Source: Bacillota bacterium (GTDB lineage: Bacteria; Bacillota; Clostridia; DSM-8532). From it: a stretch of DNA of 64,000 nucleotides. Location of the stretch: the NCBI GenBank assembly GCA_023415825.1, contig JAEZJF010000012.1, positions 62,001-126,000 on the forward strand, given 5' to 3'. Positions 8,434 to 16,604 of the stretch are shown piece after piece. How positions within the stretch are numbered: position 1 is the first letter of the stretch; the number at the start of each line of letters is the position of its first letter. Both the position numbers and the translations under genes were made by a program. The notes under the pieces are model-generated. The model was not told the DNA's origin. It was given only the letters and a program-made list of their open reading frames with translations, and did no database searches.

Positions 8434-9693
8434 TTGTATAAAGAGATCATCTTGGAAAACAATCTGACAGTCATCTATGAGCGTCTCAATCATCTTAAGT
8501 CTATTTCTTTCGGCGTTTGGGTCGGAGCCGGGTCAAGAAACGAAACTCAACAGCAGAATGGAATCTCCCATTTTATTGAGCACATGGTTTTTAAAGGCAC
8601 AAAAAAACGAAGTGCAAAAGATATCGCTTGTGATATTGATAAAATTGGTGGACAGATCAATGCCTTTACAGGTAAGGATTGTACCTGCTATTATACCAAA
8701 ACTTTGGATTCCGATCTCGAAACTGCGGCTGATGTTCTATCAGATATGCTTTTTAATTCTGTTTTCGATCCGGTTCATGTTGAGACTGAAAAGAAAGTTG
8801 TGCTAGAAGAAATCAGCATGTATGAGGACGATCCTGAAGAACTTGTTCACGATCTGTTAACCGAAGAAATATGGAGTGAAGGCCCCCTAGGTTACCCCAT
8901 ACTGGGTACGGAGAAATCCTTGGAAAACATTACACGGGACATGCTTTTTGAGTATATGTCAACCTACTATATCCCTGATAATTGTGTCATTTCTGTTGTC
9001 GGCAATTTTGAGGAATCAAAGCTTCTGGATATCATAAAGAAATATTTTGGTTCATGGAAACCCCTTACCTACTGCAGGCTGTTTAAGGAGCGTCCCAAAT
9101 TCAAGAACCATTTTCTCTATAGGGAAAAGGATACGGAACAGACTCATATTTGTATGGGCTTTAATGGTCTTCCTATGGGAGATGACCGCCTTTATCCGCT
9201 CATGGTACTCAATAACATTATCGGCGGAGGTATGAGCTCCCGGCTCTTTCAGAGTATTCGGGAGGAACTGGGGCTGGTCTATTCCATATATTCATTTCCA
9301 ACCTCCTTTCGAGATGTGGGGATGTTTACCATATATGCTGCCACCAATCCTGACAGGACCAACCAGGTTATAGAACGGATCAGTTCTGAGGTTCATGATA
9401 TCTTAAAGGGCGGTATAACAGATAATGAGCTCTTTCGCAGCAAAAATCAGATGAAAGGGAGCTTTATTCTAAGCCTTGACAGCACCTCCGGTCGTATGTC
9501 CTCCATCGGTAAGTCCAAAATTATTACTGGGGTGGTGCAATCCCCTGAAGAGATAGTAAGGCAGATCGAGGAGGTCAAGAAGGAGCAAATCCTGGAACTG
9601 GCCGACTGGATCTTTGGAAGAGGTGACGCCGGAGTGGTGATACTAGGCGGAATGCCTGTAGCCGCAACCGTCCTTGATCAGTTTAAGTTCTAA
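8434..9693 (+). CDS. M16 family zinc peptidase (processing-peptidase-like)
   Basis: A zinc metallopeptidase of the insulinase/mitochondrial-processing-peptidase group. The inverted zinc motif HxxEH is HFIEH (His46, Glu49, His50) and the third ligand lies in the EKKVVLEEI helix about 75 residues later. GGGMSSRLFQ and REELGLVYSIYS in the C-terminal half are typical. I favour the TTG at 8434, seven bases after AAGGTGGG, giving 419 residues and a normal start YKEIILENNLTVIYE; GTG codons at 8383 and 8422 are alternatives. Relatives often lie near polynucleotide phosphorylase and sporulation genes; here the neighbours are nrdG and dpaAB. The substrate is unknown. Confidence 0.9.
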   Translation: MYKEIILENNLTVIYERLNHLKSISFGVWVGAGSRNETQQQNGISHFIEHMVFKGTKKRSAKDIACDIDKIGGQINAFTGKDCTCYYTKTLDSDLETAADVLSDMLFNSVFDPVHVETEKKVVLEEISMYEDDPEELVHDLLTEEIWSEGPLGYPILGTEKSLENITRDMLFEYMSTYYIPDNCVISVVGNFEESKLLDIIKKYFGSWKPLTYCRLFKERPKFKNHFLYREKDTEQTHICMGFNGLPMGDDRLYPLMVLNNIIGGGMSSRLFQSIREELGLVYSIYSFPTSFRDVGMFTIYAATNPDRTNQVIERISSEVHDILKGGITDNELFRSKNQMKGSFILSLDSTSGRMSSIGKSKIITGVVQSPEEIVRQIEEVKKEQILELADWIFGRGDAGVVILGGMPVAATVLDQFKF

Positions 9694-9736
9694 AACATAT
9701 GGGAATTTGAAATTTTATAGAGTTCTAAATCGTACG

Positions 9737-9785
9737 GGGCTGTTTCAAAATTAACTTTTTAACTTTGAAACGGCCCTTATCTTTT
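9737..9785 (+). terminator. Terminator-like palindrome after the M16 gene
   Basis: GGGCTGTTTCAAA pairs with TTTGAAACGGCCC around an AT-rich centre, followed by a modest T run (TTATCTTTT). The arm sequence is close to that of the palindrome at 32006-32059. Confidence 0.7.
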
Positions 9786-9858
9786 AAAAGATACACCACC
9801 CGATAGGGCGCCTCATAAAATGTAATGTCGAGCAACCTTTGGGGGAGGTATGGGAAAA

Positions 9859-10734
9859 ATGTACAGGAGAAAATATGCTATCCTGGGGGGAGATATGCGT
9901 AATCTCTACCTGGCTGAACTATTGAAAAAGGATTATCAGTATGTTGAGATATATGGTTTTGAGAAAAGCGGAAAGCCGTGGGCAATCAAAAATTCGCCTC
10001 TCGACTACGTTTTGGATGGTGCACGCGTTATCGTAGGAGGAATTCCTCTTATGAGTGACAACAGCTATCTCACTACACCGTTATCCAGGGAAAAGCTCAC
10101 CATAGGTGAAGTTTTGGAAAAAATACCTGAGAACTCACTATTTATTGCAGGAAAGATACCTGACCCTATTACAAAGCAGTTTGCCGAGAAGAAGGTTAAG
10201 TGCCTGGATATTGTGGAACGAGAAGAGCTTGCGGTTCTGAACGCGGTGCCTTCAGCCGAAGGAGCTATTCATATTCTGCTCCAGGAGCTTCCTATGACTT
10301 TGATGGGCAGTAGAATCCTCATCGTGGGTTATGGGCGAATTGGAAAAGTTCTGGCTAAAATGCTACAAGGTTTTGGAGCAGAGGTTTGGGCTGCCGCCAG
10401 AAAATACTCCGATATTGCCTGGATAGAGGCACAGGGCTTAAAGCCTGTTCCTATGTATCAACTTGCACGATATGTTTCCGATATGGATGCTATTGTCAAT
10501 ACGGCTCCGGCGCTAGTGATCACCAAAGAAATTTTGGAAAAGACCAGGAATGATTGTTTCCTGCTGGATCTGGCTTCAGTGCCGGGGGGGATCGACTTTA
10601 AAGCGGCTGAGGCCTTTGGCTTTAAGGTTAATTGGGCTTTAGGGCTGCCCGGCAAGATCGCACCCCTGACGGCCGGCGACATCATTCGCCGTACCATCTA
10701 TAACATTATTGAGGAAGAGGGGGGTGTTTACTGA
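9859..10734 (+). CDS. dpaA: Dipicolinate synthase subunit A
   Basis: DpaA (SpoVFA) with DpaB converts a lysine-pathway intermediate to dipicolinate, the calcium chelator of the endospore core, in the mother cell. The 291-residue product has the N-terminal block AILGGDMRNLYLAELL and a Rossmann dinucleotide site ILIVGYGRIGKVLA around residue 155, followed by NTAPALVITKEIL and LLDLASVPGG, as in the family. I chose the second ATG (9859), ten bases after GGGGGAGG; the ATG at 9850 is too close to that site. It ends two bases before dpaB. It marks the organism as spore-forming. Confidence 0.95.
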   Translation: MYRRKYAILGGDMRNLYLAELLKKDYQYVEIYGFEKSGKPWAIKNSPLDYVLDGARVIVGGIPLMSDNSYLTTPLSREKLTIGEVLEKIPENSLFIAGKIPDPITKQFAEKKVKCLDIVEREELAVLNAVPSAEGAIHILLQELPMTLMGSRILIVGYGRIGKVLAKMLQGFGAEVWAAARKYSDIAWIEAQGLKPVPMYQLARYVSDMDAIVNTAPALVITKEILEKTRNDCFLLDLASVPGGIDFKAAEAFGFKVNWALGLPGKIAPLTAGDIIRRTIYNIIEEEGGVY

Positions 10735-10735
10735 A

Positions 10736-11314
10736 ATGAATATCAACGGGAAGAGAATTGGATTTGCTATTACCGGTTCATTTTGTACCATCCAGGATGT
10801 CATCATTGAGCTTGAACGCCTTGTTTTTCTAGGAGCGGATGTTACCCCAATCCTATCCAACAGTGTCGCCACTATTAATTCCCGTTTCGGTCGTGCAGAA
10901 GACCTTCGGCGCCGCGTAGAACTCATAACGGGAAAACAGTGTATTGAAACCATTGCCGAAGCGGAACCTATTGGACCCAGGAGATTGCTGGATTTACTTG
11001 TTGTAGCTCCCTGTACCGGTAATACCCTGGGCAAGCTTGCCAACGGGATCACCGATACGCCTGTCACTATGGCCGCCAAGGCACATATCAGAAATCAGAT
11101 GCCTCTTGTTTTAGCCATAGCAACCAACGATGGTCTTGCCGCAAGTGCCAAGAATCTTGGTCTCCTACTCAATACCAAGAACGTTTATTTTGTGCCCTTT
11201 GGACAGGATGATGCTGAGAAAAAGCCTACATCATTAGTTGCACGATTCGGCCTTATTGTTCCAGCCATGGAGCATGCTCTAGAGGGCAAGCAAATCGAAC
11301 CCTTATTGGTATAG
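10736..11314 (+). CDS. dpaB: Dipicolinate synthase subunit B
   Basis: The flavoprotein-like subunit of dipicolinate synthase (SpoVFB). The 192-residue product shows the flavoprotein fold start KRIGFAITGSFCTIQDVI and the family segment LLVVAPCTGNTLGKLANGITDTPVTMA. It follows dpaA with a one-base gap and has GAGGGGGG as ribosome site within the end of dpaA, so the two are co-transcribed and probably translationally coupled. Unlike the Bacillus spoVF operon, no asd-dapG-dapA genes follow. Confidence 0.95.
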   Translation: MNINGKRIGFAITGSFCTIQDVIIELERLVFLGADVTPILSNSVATINSRFGRAEDLRRRVELITGKQCIETIAEAEPIGPRRLLDLLVVAPCTGNTLGKLANGITDTPVTMAAKAHIRNQMPLVLAIATNDGLAASAKNLGLLLNTKNVYFVPFGQDDAEKKPTSLVARFGLIVPAMEHALEGKQIEPLLV

Positions 11315-11381
11315 AGTACTGGGATATTTCTTTTACTTAAAGAGCCCCGGACAGTCGAATTGATATATAACGAATAGCCTT

Positions 11382-11411
11382 AACCTGCATGAATTTGCAG
11401 GTTTTGCTTTT
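11382..11411 (+). terminator. Terminator after dpaAB
   Basis: AACCTGCA and TTGCAGGTT form an 8-9 bp stem with a short loop, followed by TTTGCTTTTG. Confidence 0.75.
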
Positions 11412-11429
11412 GTCTATAATACTGACATC

Positions 11430-11530
11430 ACCGGTTACCTATGAAACGTTTCTCGCAGAAACGTTTCTTTAATCAAAGATTTCGAACCGGTACCGAGTCA
11501 GTGAAACTCGAGGCGGGGGATATTTTTTTT
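11430..11530 (+). other. Nested palindromes upstream of the MATE gene (candidate structured RNA or operator)
   Basis: ACCGGTT (11430-11436) can pair with AACCGGT (11485-11491). Inside it GAAACGTTTCT (11443-11453) pairs perfectly with AGAAACGTTTC (11457-11467) over a CGC loop. A second hairpin CGAGT/ACTCG (11494-11510) follows, then G-rich DNA and eight Ts. Each GAAACGTTTC is itself palindromic, like LacI/CcpA-family operators. I recognise no known riboswitch class. Confidence 0.55.
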
Positions 11531-11563
11531 CTCGTTATAACGCTATTTTCGCAATAAAAACCA

Positions 11564-11572
11564 TGTTACAAT
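11564..11572 (+). promoter_or_regulatory. Putative extended -10 promoter of the MATE gene
   Basis: TGTTACAAT is an extended -10 about 30 bases upstream of the start codon; no good -35 is visible. If this is the only promoter, the palindromes at 11430-11530 lie upstream of the transcript and would act as DNA sites. Confidence 0.4.
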
Positions 11573-11601
11573 ATTAAAGACTCAAGACAAAAGGAGACAG
11601 T

Positions 11602-12999
11602 ATGAGGGTACTTGACTTAAATGATAAGCGTTTCTGGAAAATGATATTACGCTTTGGTCTTCCTATAGCTATTCAGAATTTGATATTTAACAGCTTGACA
11701 TTGGTTGACAATATATTGATCGGTGGACTTGGCGATACTCATATTGCTGCGGTAGGAGTAGCGAATAAGCTGACTTTTATTTTTTCGATCTTTCTCTTTG
11801 GGGTAAATAGTGGCGCCAACATATTCAGCGCCCAATTCTGGGGGAAGAAGGATCTAAAGGGAGTCAGAATGGTTTTGGGCCTCAGCCTCATGCTAAGTAT
11901 TGGGGTAGCTGTCCCTTTTGCCTTTTTGGGCATTCTGGCACCTCGCTTTATCGTTGACATTTTCTCCAATGATCCTGAGGTGATCCGTCAAGGAGCGAGC
12001 TTTTTAGGGATTATGGCTTGTTCTTATCCCATTAGTGCTGTTACATCCTCTTTTAGTATACAATCACGAGGCGTGGGGAGAACGAAAGTACCCCTTGTAG
12101 CCAGTTCCATTGCACTTGCTGTTAACACCTGTCTGGGCTATATCTTAATTTACGGAAAGCTGGGAATGCCCATGATGGGTATTCGGGGAGCGGCTGTGGC
12201 CACCTTGGTTGCCAGAGTATTGGAATGTTTCATTCTTTTGGGTATTATTTATTGGAAGAAGTATGAGCTTGCTGCAAGACTAAGTGATTTTAAAGGCTAT
12301 ACCTCCGATTTTTTACTTCGCTTCATAAAGCCCGTGTCACCAGTTATTATAAATGAGCTCATCTGGTCTATCGGTGTGAGCGGATATACCTACTTTTATG
12401 GGGTATTGGGTACTGAGGCCGTTGCCACGGTACAGATTCTGGATGTTATTAATGGTATGTTTTTTTCTCTTTTTATGGGTCTTGGTAATGCTTGTGGAGC
12501 TGTCATCGGCAATCTTATAGGAGCTAGGGAGGAAGATACGGCCAAGGTTTATGCCAAACGCTGTGTTGTGGTAGGAGTGGGAATGGCGCTGGTGGTTAGC
12601 GTTGCCCTTCTTCTGACGGCACCACTCTTTTTGGGCTTTTTCAATATTAGTGCTGAAACTTTTGAAATCTGCAAGAAAACCATCATGGTGTATGCTGCAT
12701 ACATGGTACCCAAGATGATCAATATGATCATTATCGTAGGTGTCTGTCGTGGCGGAGGAGATACAATCTTCTCCATGATTATTGATGCGGGAGCACCGTG
12801 GATCATTGGCCTACCCATGGCCTACCTGGGAGTGCGTGTACTGGCTCTTCCTGTTTTTTTGGTCATGGCCATGATCAATCTTGAGGAGATTGTTAAAGGT
12901 ATTTTAGGCATTATGAGGCTTATATCGGGTAAATGGCTCCATAACCTGGTTTATGATTTTAGTCATGACGAGGAAGAGCTGGAAAGCTCTATAGCGTAA
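11602..12999 (+). CDS. MATE family efflux transporter
   Basis: A 465-residue membrane protein with about twelve hydrophobic segments arranged as two six-helix halves. The opening FWKMILRFGLPIAIQNLIFNSLTLVDNILIGGLG and NIFSAQFWGKKD are typical of MATE exporters, which use Na+ or H+ gradients to expel cationic drugs and metabolites. AAGGAGACAGT precedes the ATG. It has a complex palindromic region in front and the DUF2161 gene 33 bases behind. The substrate cannot be read from sequence. Confidence 0.92.
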   Translation: MRVLDLNDKRFWKMILRFGLPIAIQNLIFNSLTLVDNILIGGLGDTHIAAVGVANKLTFIFSIFLFGVNSGANIFSAQFWGKKDLKGVRMVLGLSLMLSIGVAVPFAFLGILAPRFIVDIFSNDPEVIRQGASFLGIMACSYPISAVTSSFSIQSRGVGRTKVPLVASSIALAVNTCLGYILIYGKLGMPMMGIRGAAVATLVARVLECFILLGIIYWKKYELAARLSDFKGYTSDFLLRFIKPVSPVIINELIWSIGVSGYTYFYGVLGTEAVATVQILDVINGMFFSLFMGLGNACGAVIGNLIGAREEDTAKVYAKRCVVVGVGMALVVSVALLLTAPLFLGFFNISAETFEICKKTIMVYAAYMVPKMINMIIIVGVCRGGGDTIFSMIIDAGAPWIIGLPMAYLGVRVLALPVFLVMAMINLEEIVKGILGIMRLISGKWLHNLVYDFSHDEEELESSIA

Positions 13000-13032
13000 A
13001 AGTGCGGTTAAAGGGGCATAGAGGATGATCAT

Positions 13033-13743
13033 ATGCGGGAAAGTGATTTGTATTCACCTGTAAGGGATTGGCTCAAAGTACAAGGGTATTTGGTCAAGGC
13101 AGAGGTCAGAGGTGTGGACATTATGGCCGTAAAGGGTGAAACCACGCTAATGGTGGAACTCAAAAATACGCTGAATCTTGAAGTCATCCTTCAAGCAGTT
13201 GATCGGCAGCGCCTTTCAGATATAGTCTATATCGGGGTGCCCAAAAAGGGCCGTCTTCTTTTCACCAAACGGTGGAAACTTCTGATACATCTCTTAAAAA
13301 GGCTTGAGCTGGGGCTGCTTTTGGTTTCTCATAAGGATCAGTCAAGTTTTGTGGAGGAAGCACTTGCACCTGTCCCTTTTGACCGTGTTCAAAGTCGTGC
13401 CAAAACCAAAAAAAAGCGTGAGAATGTACTTATGGAATTTGACCAGCGCCATGGCGACTATAATATAGGTGGTGTCAACAAGGTCAAGATTCTGACGGTT
13501 TACAGGGAAAATGCCCTAACAATTGCTCATTTGCTCTCCATCCACGGACCTTTAAAGCCCAAGCAACTCAGGAGCTTAGGGGCGGATAGCGTAAAAACCA
13601 CTTCCATACTAAATCAAAATTTTTATGGTTGGTTTATGCGTGTAGAAAAAGGAGTTTATACCCTCAGCCCCAAAGGAGTAGATGCCCTTAACGAATACAA
13701 GGATTTTGTTAATACACTTAATCAAACAGGAGGCTTGTCATGA
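13033..13743 (+). CDS. DUF2161-family protein (putative PD-(D/E)XK phosphodiesterase fold)
   Basis: 236 residues. The N-terminal half has the restriction-endonuclease-like pattern GVDIMAVKGETTLMVELKNT, in which an Asp and an ExK motif fit a PD-(D/E)XK nuclease core. The C-terminal half (GPLKPKQLRSLGADSVKTTSILNQNFYGWFMRVEKGVYTLS in outline, about residues 172-222) looks like a winged helix. That combination matches DUF2161 proteins, whose role is not known to me. It overlaps the next gene by four bases (ATGA), so the two are co-translated. Confidence 0.75.
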   Translation: MRESDLYSPVRDWLKVQGYLVKAEVRGVDIMAVKGETTLMVELKNTLNLEVILQAVDRQRLSDIVYIGVPKKGRLLFTKRWKLLIHLLKRLELGLLLVSHKDQSSFVEEALAPVPFDRVQSRAKTKKKRENVLMEFDQRHGDYNIGGVNKVKILTVYRENALTIAHLLSIHGPLKPKQLRSLGADSVKTTSILNQNFYGWFMRVEKGVYTLSPKGVDALNEYKDFVNTLNQTGGLS

Positions 13744-14201
13744 GGCGAAAGGAAAAAGAAATTACAGATGCCCATATTATTTCAGAGATTCTAAACAAGG
13801 CTGAGACAGTTCATTTTGCCATGGTGGATGATCATGAGCCCTATGCCGTAACCATGAATTATGGCTATCGGGATCATGCGCTTTATCTTCATTGTGCACC
13901 GGAGGGGAGAAAAATTGACATTCTCAGGCGCAATAGCCGGGTAGCCTTCACGGTGGAGACGGATGTGTCGTTATCTTTAGGCAGTGAGGCGTGTCAATGT
14001 ACAACCATCTACAAAAGTGTTTTTGGAACAGGCTTTGCATGCTTTGTGGAGGATTTGGAAGGTAAAAAAGCAGCTCTTGATATAATAATGGAAAAGCATT
14101 CGGGGCCGGGCAATTATACCTATCCCGAAGCCTTGTTAAAACGAACTGCTATCATTCGCGTCGATATTGACTTTTTAAGCGGAAAAAAATCGGGCTGCTA
14201 A
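13740..14201 (+). CDS. Pyridoxamine 5'-phosphate oxidase-like FMN-binding split-barrel protein (NimA-like)
   Basis: 153 residues. HFAMVDDHEPYAVTMNYGY near residue 25 and YLHCAPEGRKIDILRRNSRVAFTVE near residue 50 match the flavin-binding split-barrel proteins that include NimA nitroimidazole-resistance reductases. GTGFACFVEDLEGKKAALD is the usual second half. Such proteins bind FMN or related cofactors; resistance function is not implied by sequence alone. The start overlaps the DUF2161 stop (ATGA). Confidence 0.82.
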   Translation: MRRKEKEITDAHIISEILNKAETVHFAMVDDHEPYAVTMNYGYRDHALYLHCAPEGRKIDILRRNSRVAFTVETDVSLSLGSEACQCTTIYKSVFGTGFACFVEDLEGKKAALDIIMEKHSGPGNYTYPEALLKRTAIIRVDIDFLSGKKSGC

Positions 14202-14208
14202 ATTTTCC

Positions 14209-14237
14209 TTGCCTATAATGGTCATTCATAGTACAAT
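14209..14237 (+). promoter_or_regulatory. Putative promoter of the leader ORF and MFS gene
   Basis: TTGCCT, 17 bases, TACAAT. Transcription would start near 14244, just before the strong ribosome site of the 34-codon ORF. Confidence 0.5.
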
Positions 14238-14267
14238 AATTTCTGATAAAGAAATTGGAGGATTGTT

Positions 14268-14372
14268 ATGGAAACCCGGCTTACAAAGAGCCTCTATTTG
14301 AATCAGATGCCCATAACTCTGTCTGCTATCATAAATGGTTTGCAGGCAAATTGGGGTAGTCTATCCAAATAG
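14268..14372 (+). CDS. 34-residue leader peptide ORF upstream of the MFS exporter
   Basis: ATG at 14268 is preceded by TTGGAGGA at a good distance (five to seven bases), and the frame runs 34 codons to TAG. The peptide starts METRLTKSLYLNQ and ends NWGSLSK; I recognise no family. No gene-sized frame is nearby, two tandem terminators follow within 75 bases, and the exporter gene follows them. The codons for Leu-Gln-Ala (14340-14348) contain CAGGCAA, which can pair with the first terminator's right arm. This layout resembles leader peptides that control resistance genes through ribosome stalling. The ORF is supported by its ribosome site and context; the function is inference. Confidence 0.6.
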   Translation: METRLTKSLYLNQMPITLSAIINGLQANWGSLSK

Positions 14373-14409
14373 ATGGTAAAATATGTAAGCTATTGAGCAA
14401 AAGGATATA

Positions 14410-14436
14410 ACTCAGGCAGCTTGCCTGAGTTTTTTT
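14410..14436 (+). terminator. First of two tandem terminators before the MFS gene
   Basis: ACTCAGGCA and TGCCTGAGT form a perfect 9-bp stem with a GCT loop, followed by seven Ts. Confidence 0.88.
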
Positions 14437-14445
14437 AATTAAAAG

Positions 14446-14473
14446 GCTTGAGTAGGTTACTCAGGCTTTTTTT
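14446..14473 (+). terminator. Second tandem terminator before the MFS gene
   Basis: GCTTGAGTA and TACTCAGGC form a 9-bp stem (one G-T pair) with a GGT loop, followed by seven Ts. Its right arm ACTCAGGC can also pair with GCCTGAGT of the first terminator, giving alternative folds. Confidence 0.85.
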
Positions 14474-14511
14474 GCGCTTTGCTCCGCATAAGCTTGTAGA
14501 GAGGTAATAAA

Positions 14512-15720
14512 ATGAATAGAATTATTAAAAATATTAAAAAAGAATACATCTTCCAATTTGTCCGTAATACATCCTTATCCGAGGCCATATGGGTGCTTTT
14601 TCTGGCAGTCAGAGGCATGAGTCTAATAGAAATAGGACTTCTAGAGTCCATCTTCCACATGACCGGCATGTTCATGGAAATTCCCACCGGCTTTATCGCT
14701 GATCGTTATGGCCGCAAGGTTTCCCGTATTATAGGGCGTTTTCTTGCTTTTATAAGCTGTTTACTCATGATTGGCTCCCAGAGTTTTTGGGGCTTTGCCG
14801 TAAGCTTTATACTATCTGCGTTATCTTTTAACCTTGAATCGGGAGCAGGTGATGCACTGGTTTATGACAGTCTGGCACAATGCGATAAAGAAGATGAGTA
14901 CATGAAGGTGAGAGGCAGAATTGAGATTTGTTACCAATTGGCTCACATGATCTCACTATTGGTGGGAGGTGCCGTGGCAACCATCAGTTATTATTTAGCT
15001 TATGGCATAACAGCACTCATTCATCTCTTCGCTCTTGGTATTTCTTTGACCTTTGAGGAACCTCAGATAACCGTGAACCAAAAGAATATCTCCATATTCC
15101 AACACATGGGCCAATCTCTGAAAGCTGTATGGAATTATAGGATAATACTGCCGTACATCCTCCATATTGAGGTTTTTTCCCTCTTTTACACAACCTTGCA
15201 TTTCTATTTTCAGAGTTTTATGAAGTCGGAGGGTTATAAGGAATATCAAATCGGCATATTTCTGGCAGTAACATCCCTATTTGGGATGCTGACTGCAACG
15301 GTGGCTTATAAAGCTGAGAGACGACTGGGAGAAAAGGGGGTCATTATCCTAACAGGCCTGCTTCCTGGTCTTTTGTTCCTGATGATAGCGGTGACAAAGG
15401 CTGAGCCTGTTGCCCGTATTCTCATTTCGGCTTTAGAAGGCTTTATGTTTGTGGTTTTCGGGGACTATATCAACAAACGTATCCCGTCGGAGCACCGAGC
15501 GACTTTGCTTTCATTTCAATCCATGGTCTTCAGTGTCATGATGATTGTATTCTTTCCGATTATAGGCGCAATATCGGAGCACTATAGCTTTAAGACTGCC
15601 TTTGGGTTAATTGCAGCGCTGTCCCTTATAACGGGTGCCATGACAACGGCTTTCCTCTTAAAAAACATTAAAAAGAATGCTATGCTTGAGGATGAAGTAA
15701 TAAAGCAGGAGAAAATATGA
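14512..15720 (+). CDS. MFS transporter (drug-efflux type)
   Basis: A 402-residue protein with about twelve membrane segments. GFIADRYGRKVSRIIGR around residue 60 is the MFS loop 2-3 signature. The opening (YIFQFVRNTSLSEAIWVLFLAVRGMSLIEIGLLESI) resembles the drug-exporter branch common in Clostridia. AGAGAGGT precedes the ATG. No promoter is visible between the two tandem terminators and the gene, so expression probably depends on read-through from upstream. The sfsA start overlaps its stop (ATGA). The substrate is unknown. Confidence 0.88.
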   Translation: MNRIIKNIKKEYIFQFVRNTSLSEAIWVLFLAVRGMSLIEIGLLESIFHMTGMFMEIPTGFIADRYGRKVSRIIGRFLAFISCLLMIGSQSFWGFAVSFILSALSFNLESGAGDALVYDSLAQCDKEDEYMKVRGRIEICYQLAHMISLLVGGAVATISYYLAYGITALIHLFALGISLTFEEPQITVNQKNISIFQHMGQSLKAVWNYRIILPYILHIEVFSLFYTTLHFYFQSFMKSEGYKEYQIGIFLAVTSLFGMLTATVAYKAERRLGEKGVIILTGLLPGLLFLMIAVTKAEPVARILISALEGFMFVVFGDYINKRIPSEHRATLLSFQSMVFSVMMIVFFPIIGAISEHYSFKTAFGLIAALSLITGAMTTAFLLKNIKKNAMLEDEVIKQEKI

Positions 15721-16412
15721 CATATCACTACATAAAAAAAGCACGGTTTTTATATCGCCCAAACAGATTTATTGCACATTGTGAGCTGGAGGGAAAAGAG
15801 GTTGTTTCTCACGTCAGAAATACGGGCAGATGCCGGGAGCTTCTCATACCCGGGGTTACCGTTTACCTGGAGGCTTCAATGGATCAAAAAAGAAAAACGG
15901 GTTATTCGCTTATTACGGTTGAGAAGGGGAATCGGCTTGTAAACATGGACAGTACAGCCCCTAACAGAGTAATGAAGGAGGCACTGGAAAGCGGACAATG
16001 CCATCTCCCTGGCCTAGGCAAGCTGACTTTAGTGAAGCCCGAGGCCCGTTATGCCGATTCGCGGTTTGACTTCTACCTTGAAGCAGGAGAGCAGAAGGCT
16101 TATGTGGAGGTTAAAGGTGTCACATTGGAAGAGGAGGGTGTGGCGCTTTTTCCCGATGCCCCTACCGAACGGGGGATAAGGCATATGGAGGAGCTTATCA
16201 AAGCCAGGAATGAAGGTTTTGGGGCTTATCTTGTATTCATCGTACAGATGAAGGGCGTCTCATTCTTTTCACCTCACACCCGTATGCACCCCCAATTCGG
16301 AGCAGTACTAAAAAAGGCTCATGAGCACGGTGTACACATTCTATGCTATGACTGCGAGGTAACGGAGGATTCACTGACCTTTGGCGATCCTGTGCCGGTT
16401 GTATTGGATTAA
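15717..16412 (+). CDS. sfsA: SfsA family DNA/RNA nuclease
   Basis: 231 residues with the full SfsA layout: RFIAHCELEGKEVVSHVRNTGRCRELLIPG at the N-terminus (OB-fold-like, nucleic-acid-binding), SRFDFYLE-type (ADSRFDFYLE) and VEVKGVTL in the middle, and FPDAPTERGIRHMEELI then AYLVFIVQM. The Asp...Glu-x-Lys pattern is that of PD-(D/E)XK nucleases. The old name 'sugar fermentation stimulation' came from overexpression effects on maltose metabolism; the cellular role is still unclear. It is coupled to the MFS gene by a four-base overlap. Confidence 0.93.
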   Translation: MTYHYIKKARFLYRPNRFIAHCELEGKEVVSHVRNTGRCRELLIPGVTVYLEASMDQKRKTGYSLITVEKGNRLVNMDSTAPNRVMKEALESGQCHLPGLGKLTLVKPEARYADSRFDFYLEAGEQKAYVEVKGVTLEEEGVALFPDAPTERGIRHMEELIKARNEGFGAYLVFIVQMKGVSFFSPHTRMHPQFGAVLKKAHEHGVHILCYDCEVTEDSLTFGDPVPVVLD

Positions 16413-16420
16413 GGTTGACC

Positions 16421-16449
16421 TTGACATACTGACTAAGAATGGTTAGAAT
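16421..16449 (+). promoter_or_regulatory. Promoter of the TPP-riboswitch operon
   Basis: Perfect TTGACA, 17 bases, TAGAAT. Transcription would start near 16456, about 15 bases before the riboswitch. Confidence 0.85.
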
Positions 16450-16470
16450 TGACTCAAGACAACAAAATAA

Positions 16471-16559
16471 GCATGTGGGAGCCGGTAAACCGGCTGAGAG
16501 GGAATTTTGAGTTCCGACCATTTGGAACCTGATCTGGTTAGCACCAGCGTAGGGAATGC
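16471..16559 (+). promoter_or_regulatory. TPP (thi-box) riboswitch
   Basis: The conserved thi-box blocks are present in order: CTGAGAGGGA (16494-16503), CCTGATCTGGTTAGCACC and CAGCGTAGGGAA. GCAT/ATGC closes helix P1 at the two ends. The RNA binds thiamine pyrophosphate. Because an intrinsic terminator follows at 16579, control is probably by transcription termination. Confidence 0.97.
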
Positions 16560-16578
16560 GCAACGTAGAACGACTTGA

Positions 16579-16604
16579 AGCCGCCTGTGTTGGGCGGCTT
16601 TTTT
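16579..16604 (+). terminator. Riboswitch-controlled terminator
   Basis: AAGCCGCC and GGCGGCTT form an 8-bp GC-rich stem, followed by TTTTTT, 20 bases after the TPP aptamer. It is the likely expression platform of the riboswitch. Confidence 0.9.

Noticed and set aside
11389..11475. 27-codon ORF overlapping the palindromes before the MATE gene, as a leader peptide
   Set aside because: No ribosome site, and it begins inside the dpaAB terminator.
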